This document shows positions 1 to 7,043 of a stretch of 64,000 nucleotides of DNA, one piece after another. A program made the position numbers and the translations under genes. The notes beneath the pieces were generated by a model, which was given only the letters and a program-made list of their open reading frames with translations, was not told the DNA's origin and made no database searches. Every line of letters starts with the position of its first letter. Positions within the stretch are counted from its first letter, which is position 1. Origin of the DNA: Amycolatopsis anabasis (GTDB lineage: Bacteria > Actinomycetota > Actinomycetes > Mycobacteriales > Pseudonocardiaceae); contig NZ_VTHK01000026.1 of assembly GCF_009765355.1 (NCBI RefSeq), positions 1 to 64,000 of the forward strand. The letters are read 5' to 3'.

Positions 1-296
1 GCTACCACCAAACCCAGCACCCACCTGAACAGTTACCCGGCCGGAACACTCACGACCCCACCCCGATCGGCGGCGCCTGCCGATCCCCGTCTGGCCTGCG
101 CGCGGGCGGCGCTCCGGTGGCAAAGCCCCGCTGGGAACCTGAAAGCGCGCGCTTTCGGCCGCCGGTGCGGCGCCGCGGACCGAGTGGGGTCGTCGCAGGT
201 GCGGGGAGGGCGATTCGCGCCGAGTCACGCGGTACGAACATGTCCGCCCCATTGAGGTTTTCTCGGTAGGACTTCTCGGGTGGTGCTCGCCTCCTC

Positions 297-400
297 CCGG
301 AACGGGGAACTCGCGGCAGCGGACCCTTCCCGCCTGCCGCGAGTCCCCCGTTTCGGACGTGCGAGTCCCCCGTTTCGGCACACCGAGTTCCCCATCTCGG
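297..400. repeat. 22-bp iteron cluster (1 forward, 3 inverted)
   Basis: One forward core (CCGGAACGGGGAACTCG, 297-313) faces three inverted cores (CGAGTCCCCCGTTTCGG-type) starting at 340, 362 and 384. The inverted starts are exactly 22 bases apart. The centre (314-339) contains a GCGGCAG / CTGCCGC-type short dyad. The same family recurs at seven other places in the window. Confidence 0.85.
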
Positions 401-427
401 TAGGCGAGCCCCGGCATCCGGTTATCG

Positions 428-484
428 GGGTCGTGAGTGGTCAGGCCGGTTATAATAGAACCGGTCCGAACGCTCACGACCCCC
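428..484. repeat. TCGTGAGTG-type long hairpin
   Basis: A left arm beginning TCGTGAGTG and a right arm ending CTCACGA pair over about 21 bases, with a few mismatches or G-U pairs. The loop is ATAATAG and GGGG/CCCC extends the base. A relative lies at 13920-13966 and a lone CACTCACGA arm near 49-58. It could act as a bidirectional terminator, but it lacks a T-run. Confidence 0.55.
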
Positions 485-605
485 GGCGATAGGCGGGCGT
501 TATGGCGCGGTCACCTACTTTGCTTTGACGCGCCCGGTTTCGGGGCGGGAGAGTTTTCGCATCGGCCGAGAAATCCCTTCCGCACCCGAAATCGTGGAGT
601 TTCCC

Positions 606-1766
606 ATGGCGAAGATTGTCTGCGTGCTTTACGACGACCCGGTGGACGGCCGGCCGAAGACCTACGCCCGGGACGGGCTGCCCGTGCTCGAGCGTTATCC
701 CGACGGCCAGACCATGCCGAGCCCGCAAGGGATCGACTTCACCCCCGGTGAACTGCTCGGCAGCGTGTCCGGCGCCCTCGGCCTGCGCCATTACCTCGAG
801 GACCAGGGCCACACGCTGGTCGTCACCTCGGACAAGGAGGGCCCGGACTCGGTTCTCGACCAGGAACTCGCCGACGCGGAAATCGTGATCTCCCAGCCGT
901 TCTGGCCCGCCTACCTGACCGCGGAACGCATCGCGAAAGCGCCGAACCTGAAACTGGCGATCACCGCCGGAATCGGTTCCGATCACGTCGATCTCCAGGC
1001 CGCGATCGAACACGGCATCACGGTCGCCGAGGTGACCTACTGCAACAGCATCAGCGTTGCCGAACACGTCGTGATGATGATTCTTTCCCTGGTCCGCAAC
1101 TACCTCCCGGCGCACCAGTGGGTGCTCGACAACGGCTGGAACATCGCCGACTGCGTGTCGCGGGCCTACGACCTGGAGGGCATGCACGTCGGCACGGTCG
1201 CCGCCGGGCGGATCGGCCTCGCCGTGCTGCGCCGCCTCAAGCCGTTCGACGTGCACCTGCACTACACCGACAAGCAACGGCTGCCCGCGGAGGTGGAAAG
1301 CGAACTGGGCCTGACCTTCCACCCGAGCGCGCGGGACATGGTTCCGCGGTGCGACGTGGTGACCATCAACGCGCCGCTGCACCCGGAGACCGAGAACCTG
1401 TTCGACGACGACCTGCTGGCCACCATGAAACGCGGCGCCTACCTGGTCAACACCGCGCGCGGGAAGATCGCCGACCGGGACGCCGTGGTCCGGGCGTTGC
1501 GCAGCGGGCAGCTCGCCGGGTATGCCGGGGACGTCTGGTTCCCGCAGCCCGCGCCGCCGAGCCACCCGTGGCGGACCATGCCCCACCACGGGATGACCCC
1601 GCACGTCTCCGGTTCCACCCTCTCCGCGCAGGCGCGGTACGCGGCCGGGACCCGGGAGATCCTGGAGTGCTGGTTCGACGGCCGCCCGATCCGCGACGAG
1701 TACCTGATCGTGCAGGGCGGCCAGCTCGCGGGCGCCGGTGCGCACTCCTACACCGCCGGGCGCTGA
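606..1766 (+). CDS. fdh: NAD-dependent formate dehydrogenase
   Basis: It oxidises formate to CO2 with reduction of NAD+, in the cytosol and without metal. The 386-residue length is close to the 400 of the Pseudomonas enzyme. Recognisable family blocks include YCNSISVAEHVVMMILSLVR (substrate Asn), the Rossmann motif GTVAAGRIG, and HYTDKQRLP, whose Asp favours NAD. NTARGKIADRD carries the catalytic-region Arg, and PHVSGSTLSAQARYAAG carries the catalytic His. The ATG at 606 has GGAG seven bases upstream and matches the family N-terminus; an earlier in-frame start at 525 is not needed. In this context it removes the formate made from oxalate. Its 3' end overlaps the convergent LysR gene by 19 bases. 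Confidence 0.93.
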   Translation: MAKIVCVLYDDPVDGRPKTYARDGLPVLERYPDGQTMPSPQGIDFTPGELLGSVSGALGLRHYLEDQGHTLVVTSDKEGPDSVLDQELADAEIVISQPFWPAYLTAERIAKAPNLKLAITAGIGSDHVDLQAAIEHGITVAEVTYCNSISVAEHVVMMILSLVRNYLPAHQWVLDNGWNIADCVSRAYDLEGMHVGTVAAGRIGLAVLRRLKPFDVHLHYTDKQRLPAEVESELGLTFHPSARDMVPRCDVVTINAPLHPETENLFDDDLLATMKRGAYLVNTARGKIADRDAVVRALRSGQLAGYAGDVWFPQPAPPSHPWRTMPHHGMTPHVSGSTLSAQARYAAGTREILECWFDGRPIRDEYLIVQGGQLAGAGAHSYTAGR

Positions 1767-2710
1767 TCCCCGGGAGGAACGCCACCCTCGCCGAGGATCT
1801 CGCGGAGGGTGGCGTCCAGGGCCCGGGTCATGTTCACCCGGTGCACGACCTTGATCAACGCGCGGGCCAGCAGGGAATCCGGTTCGTGCCGCGGCAGCAG
1901 GAGCCCGACGCCGTGCGTGACCACCGGTTCCACCAGCGGGACCACCCGCATGTCCGGCGGCACCGCGAAGGTCTGCAACCAGGTGTGCGGCATGACCGTC
2001 GCCGTCGAACCGTCCCGCACGTGCGCGAACAACGCGGAGATCGAGTTCGTCTCCAGCACCACCCGCGGCACGCATCCCGCCGCCGCGAACACCTGGTCGA
2101 GGAACTTCCGATTGCGCATGTCCGTGGTCAGCAGGCACAGCCGCATCGCCGCGGCCGCCGACCACGGCACCGACCGCTGCGCGTCCGGTATCCGGCCCGC
2201 CGACACGAGCAGGACGTACCGCTCCCGGTACAGCGGCATGGTGCGGATCCCCGCCGGATATGCGCCGTCCACATAGGACACCGCGGCCGCGATCCCGAAA
2301 TCGAGCAGGCAGCGGTGGATGTCGGCCGACGACAGGGACAGCACCGAGAGCCGCACCAGCGGGTGGGCGCGGCGGAACGGACCGGTCAGCAGGGACAGCG
2401 CGGGCAGCGCGGTCGGGATGGAGCCCAGCCCGAGCGTGCCGCGCAGCCCGGACCGCATGCTCTGGATCTCCTCGGTGAGCGCCTGGCGGTCGGCCAGGAT
2501 CTTGCGCGCCCACACCAGCAGCCGCTCCCCCTCGGCGGTCAGCCCCTCGAACCGGTTGGCCCGCCGCACGATCTGGACGTCGAACTCGCTTTCCAGTTTG
2601 CGGATCCCGGCCGACAGCGCGGGCTGCGAGACGTGGCAGGCCGCGGCGGCCCGGCCGAAATGTCCCTCCCGGGCCAGCGCGACCAGGTATTCGAGCTGGC
2701 TGAACAGCAC
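1748..2710 (-). CDS. LysR-family transcriptional regulator
   Basis: A 320-residue LysR protein. The N-terminal winged helix is visible in FSQLEYLVALAREGHFGRAA and the VSQPALSAGIRKLE recognition segment. It is followed by a periplasmic-binding-like effector domain from about residue 90. The GTG start at 2710 directly follows the stop codon of the upstream reductase gene (2713-2715), so the two are probably co-transcribed and translationally coupled. It is convergent with fdh and overlaps its end. A role in controlling fdh or the reductase is inferred from position only; the effector is unknown. Confidence 0.88.
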   Translation of the reverse strand: MLFSQLEYLVALAREGHFGRAAAACHVSQPALSAGIRKLESEFDVQIVRRANRFEGLTAEGERLLVWARKILADRQALTEEIQSMRSGLRGTLGLGSIPTALPALSLLTGPFRRAHPLVRLSVLSLSSADIHRCLLDFGIAAAVSYVDGAYPAGIRTMPLYRERYVLLVSAGRIPDAQRSVPWSAAAAMRLCLLTTDMRNRKFLDQVFAAAGCVPRVVLETNSISALFAHVRDGSTATVMPHTWLQTFAVPPDMRVVPLVEPVVTHGVGLLLPRHEPDSLLARALIKVVHRVNMTRALDATLREILGEGGVPPGDQRPAV

Positions 2711-2712
2711 GG

Positions 2713-3687
2713 TCAGGCGCCCGCGACCTGCTCGCCGAGCAGGCCCGCGAGCGCGTTCAGCACGCGCATCGCGGGCACCTCGACCCCGGTGAGCTCGGCC
2801 AGTTCGACCACCGCGGCGAGAATCGCGCCGAGTTCGAGCGGTTTGCCCTTCTCCAGGTCCTGCAGGGTCGACGTCTTGTGCTCGCCGGTCCGTTCCGCGC
2901 CCGCGAGGCGCCGCTCGATCGAGACGTCCGGGCGCACGCCGAGCGCGGCCGCGACCCGCAGGGTCTCCTCCATCAACCGGACCACCAGCCCGCGGGTGCC
3001 GGCGTGGCGGCAGATCCCGGCCATCGTCGCCCGGGTCAGCGCGCTGATCGGGTTGAACGCGAGGTTGCCCATCAGCTTGATCCAGATGTCGCGCCGCAAC
3101 TCCGGTTCGACCGGGCATTTCAGGCCGCCCGCGACCATCGCGCCGGCGAATTCGGTGCAGCGGCGGGAAATCGTGCCGTCCGGTTCGCCGATGGACAGCC
3201 GGGTGCCCTCCAGGTGCCGGATCTCGCCCGGCGCGGAGACCTCGGTCGCCGCGTAGACCACGCACCCGATGGCCCGGTCCGGCGGGAGGACCGCGCTCAC
3301 CGCGCCACCGGGGTCGACGCTTTCGATCCGGCGGCCGGAGAACTCGCCGGGCACACCGTGGAAGTACCACCACGGAATGCCGTTCTGCGCGGCGACGATC
3401 GACGTCTTCTCGTGCAGCAGCGGCCGCACCAGGTTCCCCGCGGACGCGTACTGGTTCGCCTTGAGGCCCAGGAAGACGTGGTCGACCGGGCCGACCTCGC
3501 GGGGATCGCCGGTGGCGTGCGGCCACGCCGCGAAATCCCCGCGGGGACTGCGCACCCGGACGCCCGATTCGCGGATCGCCCGCAGCTGGGGTCCGCGCGC
3601 GATGAGGTGGACGTCGACTCCGGCGCGGCAGAGGCTGGCGCCGACATACGCGCCGATGGCACCGGCGCCGAGAACGGCAACTCGCAC
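2713..3687 (-). CDS. 2-dehydropantoate 2-reductase family protein (PanE/ApbA)
   Basis: An NADPH-dependent ketopantoate reductase family protein of 324 residues. The N-terminus carries the Rossmann motif GAGAIGAYVGA. LGLKANQ holds the conserved Lys, and a C-terminal helical domain contains KLMGNLAFNPISALT. The GTG at 3687 is preceded by GGAG and begins exactly at the nucleotide-binding strand. The promoter gap to the divergent DUF6457 gene contains an oxalate operator word (3713-3726). Its presence in the island suggests either pantoate supply for CoA, which the Frc/Oxc pathway uses heavily, or reduction of a different 2-oxo acid. Which of the two is not decidable from sequence. Confidence 0.82.
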   Translation of the reverse strand: MRVAVLGAGAIGAYVGASLCRAGVDVHLIARGPQLRAIRESGVRVRSPRGDFAAWPHATGDPREVGPVDHVFLGLKANQYASAGNLVRPLLHEKTSIVAAQNGIPWWYFHGVPGEFSGRRIESVDPGGAVSAVLPPDRAIGCVVYAATEVSAPGEIRHLEGTRLSIGEPDGTISRRCTEFAGAMVAGGLKCPVEPELRRDIWIKLMGNLAFNPISALTRATMAGICRHAGTRGLVVRLMEETLRVAAALGVRPDVSIERRLAGAERTGEHKTSTLQDLEKGKPLELGAILAAVVELAELTGVEVPAMRVLNALAGLLGEQVAGA

Positions 3688-3712
3688 GGTGGCTCCATTC
3701 TTGCGCGGAGAT

Positions 3713-3726
3713 TGTATGCAGTATAC
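3713..3726. promoter_or_regulatory. Putative oxalate-regulon operator A
   Basis: TGTATGCAGTATAC lies 26 bases upstream of the panE-like start and 40 bases upstream of the divergent DUF6457 gene. Its first 12 bases are identical to the words at 4069-4080 and, inverted, at 13513-13524. A GntR/FCD regulator encoded in the island is the likely binder; this is inference. Confidence 0.7.
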
Positions 3727-3765
3727 CGTCTTCGGCGAGTCGGTCAACGAGCCGGAGGCGCGGCC

Positions 3766-4011
3766 ATGGACGACCTGGAAGGCTGGATCGCGGCGGTACG
3801 GGAACGCTTGGACCTCGACGGCGAACCGCCCGACCCCGCGCTGATCCTGGCCGTGGCCCGCGAGGTCCGCCGATTCGTGACCAGACCGGCCACACCGGTG
3901 ACGATCTACCTGTTCGGCTTGGCCGTCGGCCACGGACTCCCGCCCGCCGAGGCCGCCGCGCGGCTCGGCTTACTCGCCCGGAACTGGCCGACGATCGACT
4001 GGCGAGACTGA
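3766..4011 (+). CDS. DUF6457 domain protein
   Basis: An 81-residue protein. Its pattern (DDLEGWIAAVRERLDLDG, then VAREVRRFVTRPATPVTIYL and FGLAVGHGLPPAEAAARL) matches the small actinobacterial DUF6457 domain. From memory, this domain is often attached to or beside MobA-like molybdopterin nucleotidyltransferases. GGAGG lies about eight bases before the ATG at 3766. The gene is divergent from the PanE-like reductase and shares operator A; operator B separates it from oxc. Its function is unknown. The formate dehydrogenase of this island is the metal-free type, so a molybdenum role would be unexpected here. Confidence 0.72.
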   Translation: MDDLEGWIAAVRERLDLDGEPPDPALILAVAREVRRFVTRPATPVTIYLFGLAVGHGLPPAEAAARLGLLARNWPTIDWRD

Positions 4012-4068
4012 AGAGACTTTCATCTCTGGACAAGCCCAGCCCTCGAGGTACACCATCTGATCAGATTC

Positions 4069-4080
4069 TGTATGCAGTAT
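4069..4080. promoter_or_regulatory. Putative oxalate-regulon operator B (oxc promoter)
   Basis: The exact word TGTATGCAGTAT lies 32 bases before the oxc start codon. It precedes the six-gene run oxc-frc-ligase-transporter-membrane protein-terC. It is identical to sites A and C, and close to D, E and F. Confidence 0.72.
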
Positions 4081-4111
4081 GCGGTAGCCACAAATAAGAG
4101 GAGACGACCAG

Positions 4112-5797
4112 ATGGCAGGCGACGGCGAACCCGGCACGACCTCCGGCGGGCACCTGGTTGCGAAGGCGCTCAAAGCGGAGGGGGTGGAGGTGATCTTCAC
4201 CCTCTGCGGGGGCCACATCATCGACATCTACGACGGCTGCGTCGACGAGGGCATCGACGTGATCGACGTCCGGCACGAGCAGGTGGCCGCGCACGCCGCC
4301 GACGGCTACGCCCGGGTCACCGGCAAACCCGGCTGCGCGGTGGTGACCGCGGGCCCGGGCACCACGGACGCGGTCACCGGGGTGGCCAACGCCCTGCGCG
4401 CGGAGAGCCCGATGCTGCTGATCGGCGGGCAGGGGGCGCTGAGCCAGCACAAGATGGGGTCCCTGCAGGACCTGCCGCACGTGGACATGATGGCGCCGAT
4501 CACCAAGTTCGCCGCGACCGTGCCGCGCACCGAACGGGTCGCCGATCTGGTGTCCATGGCCTTCCGCGAGTGCTACCACGGCGCGCCCGGTCCGTCGTTC
4601 CTGGAAATCCCCCGGGACGTGCTGGACGCCAAGGTGCCCGCGGACTCCGCGCGCGTGCCGAAGGCGGGCCACTACCGCGCGTCGACCCGCTCGCCCGGGG
4701 ACCCCGAGGCGATCGAGCGCCTGGCGGATCTCGTGGTGGCGGCGGAGAAGCCGTGCGTCCTGCTGGGCAGCCAGGTGTGGACCTGCCGCGCCACCGGCGC
4801 CGCGACCGAGTTCGTGCGCACGCTCAACGTGCCCGCGTACATGAACGGTTCCGGCCGCGGCACGTTGCCGCCGGGCGACCCGCACCACCTGCAGCTGTCC
4901 CGGCGCTACGCGTTCACCGAGGCCGATCTGATCATCATCGTCGGCACCCCGTTCGACTTCCGGATGGGCTACGGCAAACGGCTTTCCCCGGACGCCGCGG
5001 TCGTCCAGATCGACCTCGACTACCGGACCGTCGGCAAGAACCGGGACGTCGACCTGGGCATCGTCGGCGACGCCGGGCAGGTGCTCGCCGCGGTCACCCA
5101 GGCGGCCTCCGCCCGCGTCGACAACGGCGCGGCGGCGCGGAAACCGTGGCTGGAGGAACTGCGCGCGGTCGAGGTCGCGGCCTACCAGAAACGCCTGCCG
5201 CGCCAGCATTCCGACGCCTGCCCGATCGACCCGTACCGGCTGGTGCACGAGATCAACGAGTTCCTCACCCCGGATTCGCTCTACATCGGCGACGGCGGCG
5301 ACATCGTGACGTTCTCCGGTCAGGTCGTGCAGCCGAAAGCACCCGGGAACTGGCTGGACCCCGGTCCACTCGGGACACTCGGCGTCGGCATTCCCTTCGT
5401 CCTGGCGGCGAAGTACGCGCGGCCGGAGTCCGAGGTGGTGTGCCTGTTCGGCGACGGCGCGTTCAGCCTCACCGGCTGGGACTTCGAAACCCTGGTGCGC
5501 TTCGACCTGCCGTTCGTCGGGATCGTCGGCAACAACTCGTCGATGAACCAGATCCGCTACGGCCAGATCCAGAAGTACGGCGCCGATCGCGGCCGGGTGG
5601 GCAACACGCTCGGCGACGTGCCCTACGACCAGTTCGCCCGGATGCTCGGCGGCTACGGCGAACAGGTGCGCGATCCGGCGGACATCCGGCCCGCGCTGGA
5701 ACGCGCCCGCGAGTCCGGCAAGCCGTCGCTGATCAACGTCTGGGTCGATCCCGAGGTCTACGCCCCGGGAACCATGAACCAAACCATGTACAAGTGA
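4112..5797 (+). CDS. oxc: Oxalyl-CoA decarboxylase (ThDP-dependent)
   Basis: It decarboxylates oxalyl-CoA to formyl-CoA and CO2 using thiamine diphosphate and Mg2+. At 561 residues it is family length. The N-terminal ThDP domain has the catalytic-type Glu at residue 56 in VRHEQVAAHAADGYAR. The C-terminal domain has GDGAFSLTGWDFETL followed by NNSSMNQ, the GDG..NN cofactor motif. GAGGAG precedes the ATG. Frc follows six bases downstream of the stop, which strongly favours this role over acetolactate synthase. By sequence alone it could also be a 2-hydroxyacyl-CoA lyase, which likewise yields formyl-CoA. No regulatory small subunit of acetolactate synthase is present. Confidence 0.84.
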   Translation: MAGDGEPGTTSGGHLVAKALKAEGVEVIFTLCGGHIIDIYDGCVDEGIDVIDVRHEQVAAHAADGYARVTGKPGCAVVTAGPGTTDAVTGVANALRAESPMLLIGGQGALSQHKMGSLQDLPHVDMMAPITKFAATVPRTERVADLVSMAFRECYHGAPGPSFLEIPRDVLDAKVPADSARVPKAGHYRASTRSPGDPEAIERLADLVVAAEKPCVLLGSQVWTCRATGAATEFVRTLNVPAYMNGSGRGTLPPGDPHHLQLSRRYAFTEADLIIIVGTPFDFRMGYGKRLSPDAAVVQIDLDYRTVGKNRDVDLGIVGDAGQVLAAVTQAASARVDNGAAARKPWLEELRAVEVAAYQKRLPRQHSDACPIDPYRLVHEINEFLTPDSLYIGDGGDIVTFSGQVVQPKAPGNWLDPGPLGTLGVGIPFVLAAKYARPESEVVCLFGDGAFSLTGWDFETLVRFDLPFVGIVGNNSSMNQIRYGQIQKYGADRGRVGNTLGDVPYDQFARMLGGYGEQVRDPADIRPALERARESGKPSLINVWVDPEVYAPGTMNQTMYK

Positions 5798-5809
5798 AGG
5801 GGTGTGGCG

Positions 5810-7039
5810 ATGGGAAAGGCACTCGAGGGCGTCCGCGTCCTGGACATGACCCACGTCCAGTCCGGCCCGTCCTGCACGCAAATCCTCGCCTGGCTGGGCG
5901 CGGACGTCGTCAAACTGGAGTCGCCCACCGGGGACATCACCCGCAGGCAGCTGCGTGATCTGCCCGATGTGGACAGTCTGTACTTCACGATGCTCAACTG
6001 CAACAAGCGGAGCATCACGCTCAACCTGAAAAGCGATGAGGGCAAGCGGATCTTCACCGAACTGCTCCCCCGCTTCGACATCCTCGCGGAGAACTTCGGG
6101 CCGGGCGCGGTCGACCGGATGGGTTTCACCTGGGACCGGCTGCGCGAACTCAATCCCCGGCTGATCTACGCCTCGATCAAGGGTTTCGGCGAGGGTCCGT
6201 ACACCCATTTCAAGGCCTACGAGGTGGTCGCGCAGGCGATGGGCGGCTCGATGAGCACCACCGGTTTCGAGGACGGGCCGCCGCTGGCCACCGGCGCGCA
6301 GATCGGCGACTCGGGCACCGGAATCCACACGGTGGCCGGGATCCTCGCCGCGCTCTACCAGCGGGAGCGGACCGGCCACGGGCAGCGGGTCACGGTCGCC
6401 ATGCAGCACGCCGTGCTCAACCTGTGCCGGGTCAAGCTGCGCGACCAGCAGCGCCTGGCGCACGGGCCGCTCGCCGAGTACCCGAACGACGAGTTCGGCG
6501 ACGCGGTGCCCCGCTCCGGCAACGCCTCCGGCGGCGGCCAGCCGGGCTGGGCGGTCCGATGCGCGCCCGGCGGGCCGAACGACTACATCTACGTCATCGT
6601 GCAGCCGGTCGGCTGGGAGCCGATCACCCGGCTGATCGGCCGCCCGGAACTGGCGACCGATCCGGACTGGGCGACCCCCGAGGCTCGTCTGTCCAAACTG
6701 GACAAGATGTTCCAGCTCATCGAGGAGTGGAGCAGCACGCACCGCAAATGGGACGTGCTGGCCATGCTCAACGAGCACAACATCCCGTGCGGCCCGGTGC
6801 TTTCCACGAAGGAGATCATCGAGGACCCCTCGCTGGCCGACAACGGCGTGGTGGTGCGGGTGGACCATCCCGAACGCGGCGAGTTCACCACGGTCGGCTG
6901 CCCGATCAAACTGTCCGACTCGCCGGTCGACGTCGAACGCTCCCCGTTGCTGGGCGAGCACAACGCCGACGTCTACTCCCGCGAACTGGGCCTGGCCGAG
7001 GCCGAACTCGCCGACCTCAAGGCGAACGGGGTGATCTGA
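5810..7039 (+). CDS. frc: Formyl-CoA:oxalate CoA-transferase
   Basis: A class III (CaiB/BaiF) transferase that moves CoA from formyl-CoA to oxalate, releasing formate. The 409 residues track the Oxalobacter enzyme closely. They include LDMTHVQSGP near the start, VDSLYFTMLNCNKRSI, the catalytic Asp at about residue 167 in GDSGTGIH, and LRDQQRL. The flexible glycine loop appears as SGGGQPGW in place of GGGGQPGW. ATG 5810 has AAGGGG seven bases upstream and gives the family N-terminus; a GTG six bases earlier is also in frame. A TGTCCAAACTGGACA palindrome lies inside the gene (6690-6704). Confidence 0.93.
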   Translation: MGKALEGVRVLDMTHVQSGPSCTQILAWLGADVVKLESPTGDITRRQLRDLPDVDSLYFTMLNCNKRSITLNLKSDEGKRIFTELLPRFDILAENFGPGAVDRMGFTWDRLRELNPRLIYASIKGFGEGPYTHFKAYEVVAQAMGGSMSTTGFEDGPPLATGAQIGDSGTGIHTVAGILAALYQRERTGHGQRVTVAMQHAVLNLCRVKLRDQQRLAHGPLAEYPNDEFGDAVPRSGNASGGGQPGWAVRCAPGGPNDYIYVIVQPVGWEPITRLIGRPELATDPDWATPEARLSKLDKMFQLIEEWSSTHRKWDVLAMLNEHNIPCGPVLSTKEIIEDPSLADNGVVVRVDHPERGEFTTVGCPIKLSDSPVDVERSPLLGEHNADVYSRELGLAEAELADLKANGVI

Positions 7040-7043
7040 AGAA

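Larger units (their letters stand above)
1..605. other. Intergenic region with hairpin and iterons upstream of fdh
   Basis: No gene could be supported in this stretch. It holds a CACTCACGA arm near 49-58, an ATTGAGG..CTCGGTAGG motif at 251-270, four 17-nt iterons (297-400) and a TCGTGAGTG-type hairpin (428-484). The last 120 bases form the leader of the formate dehydrogenase gene. A GGAG about seven bases before the ATG at 606 serves as ribosome binding site. No copy of the oxalate operator word was seen here. Confidence 0.6.

Noticed and set aside
50..241. A 63-codon minus-strand ORF at the window start
   Set aside because: Pro/Arg-rich composition typical of random GC-rich frames, with no start signal.
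606..1766. Generic D-2-hydroxyacid dehydrogenase
   Set aside because: The HVSGSTLSAQARYAAG and YCNSISVAEH blocks and the extended N-terminus are specific to formate dehydrogenase.
4112..5797. Acetolactate synthase large subunit
   Set aside because: The fold is shared, but there is no small subunit, frc is adjacent, and the operator links it to an oxalate/formate antiporter; oxalyl-CoA decarboxylase fits better.
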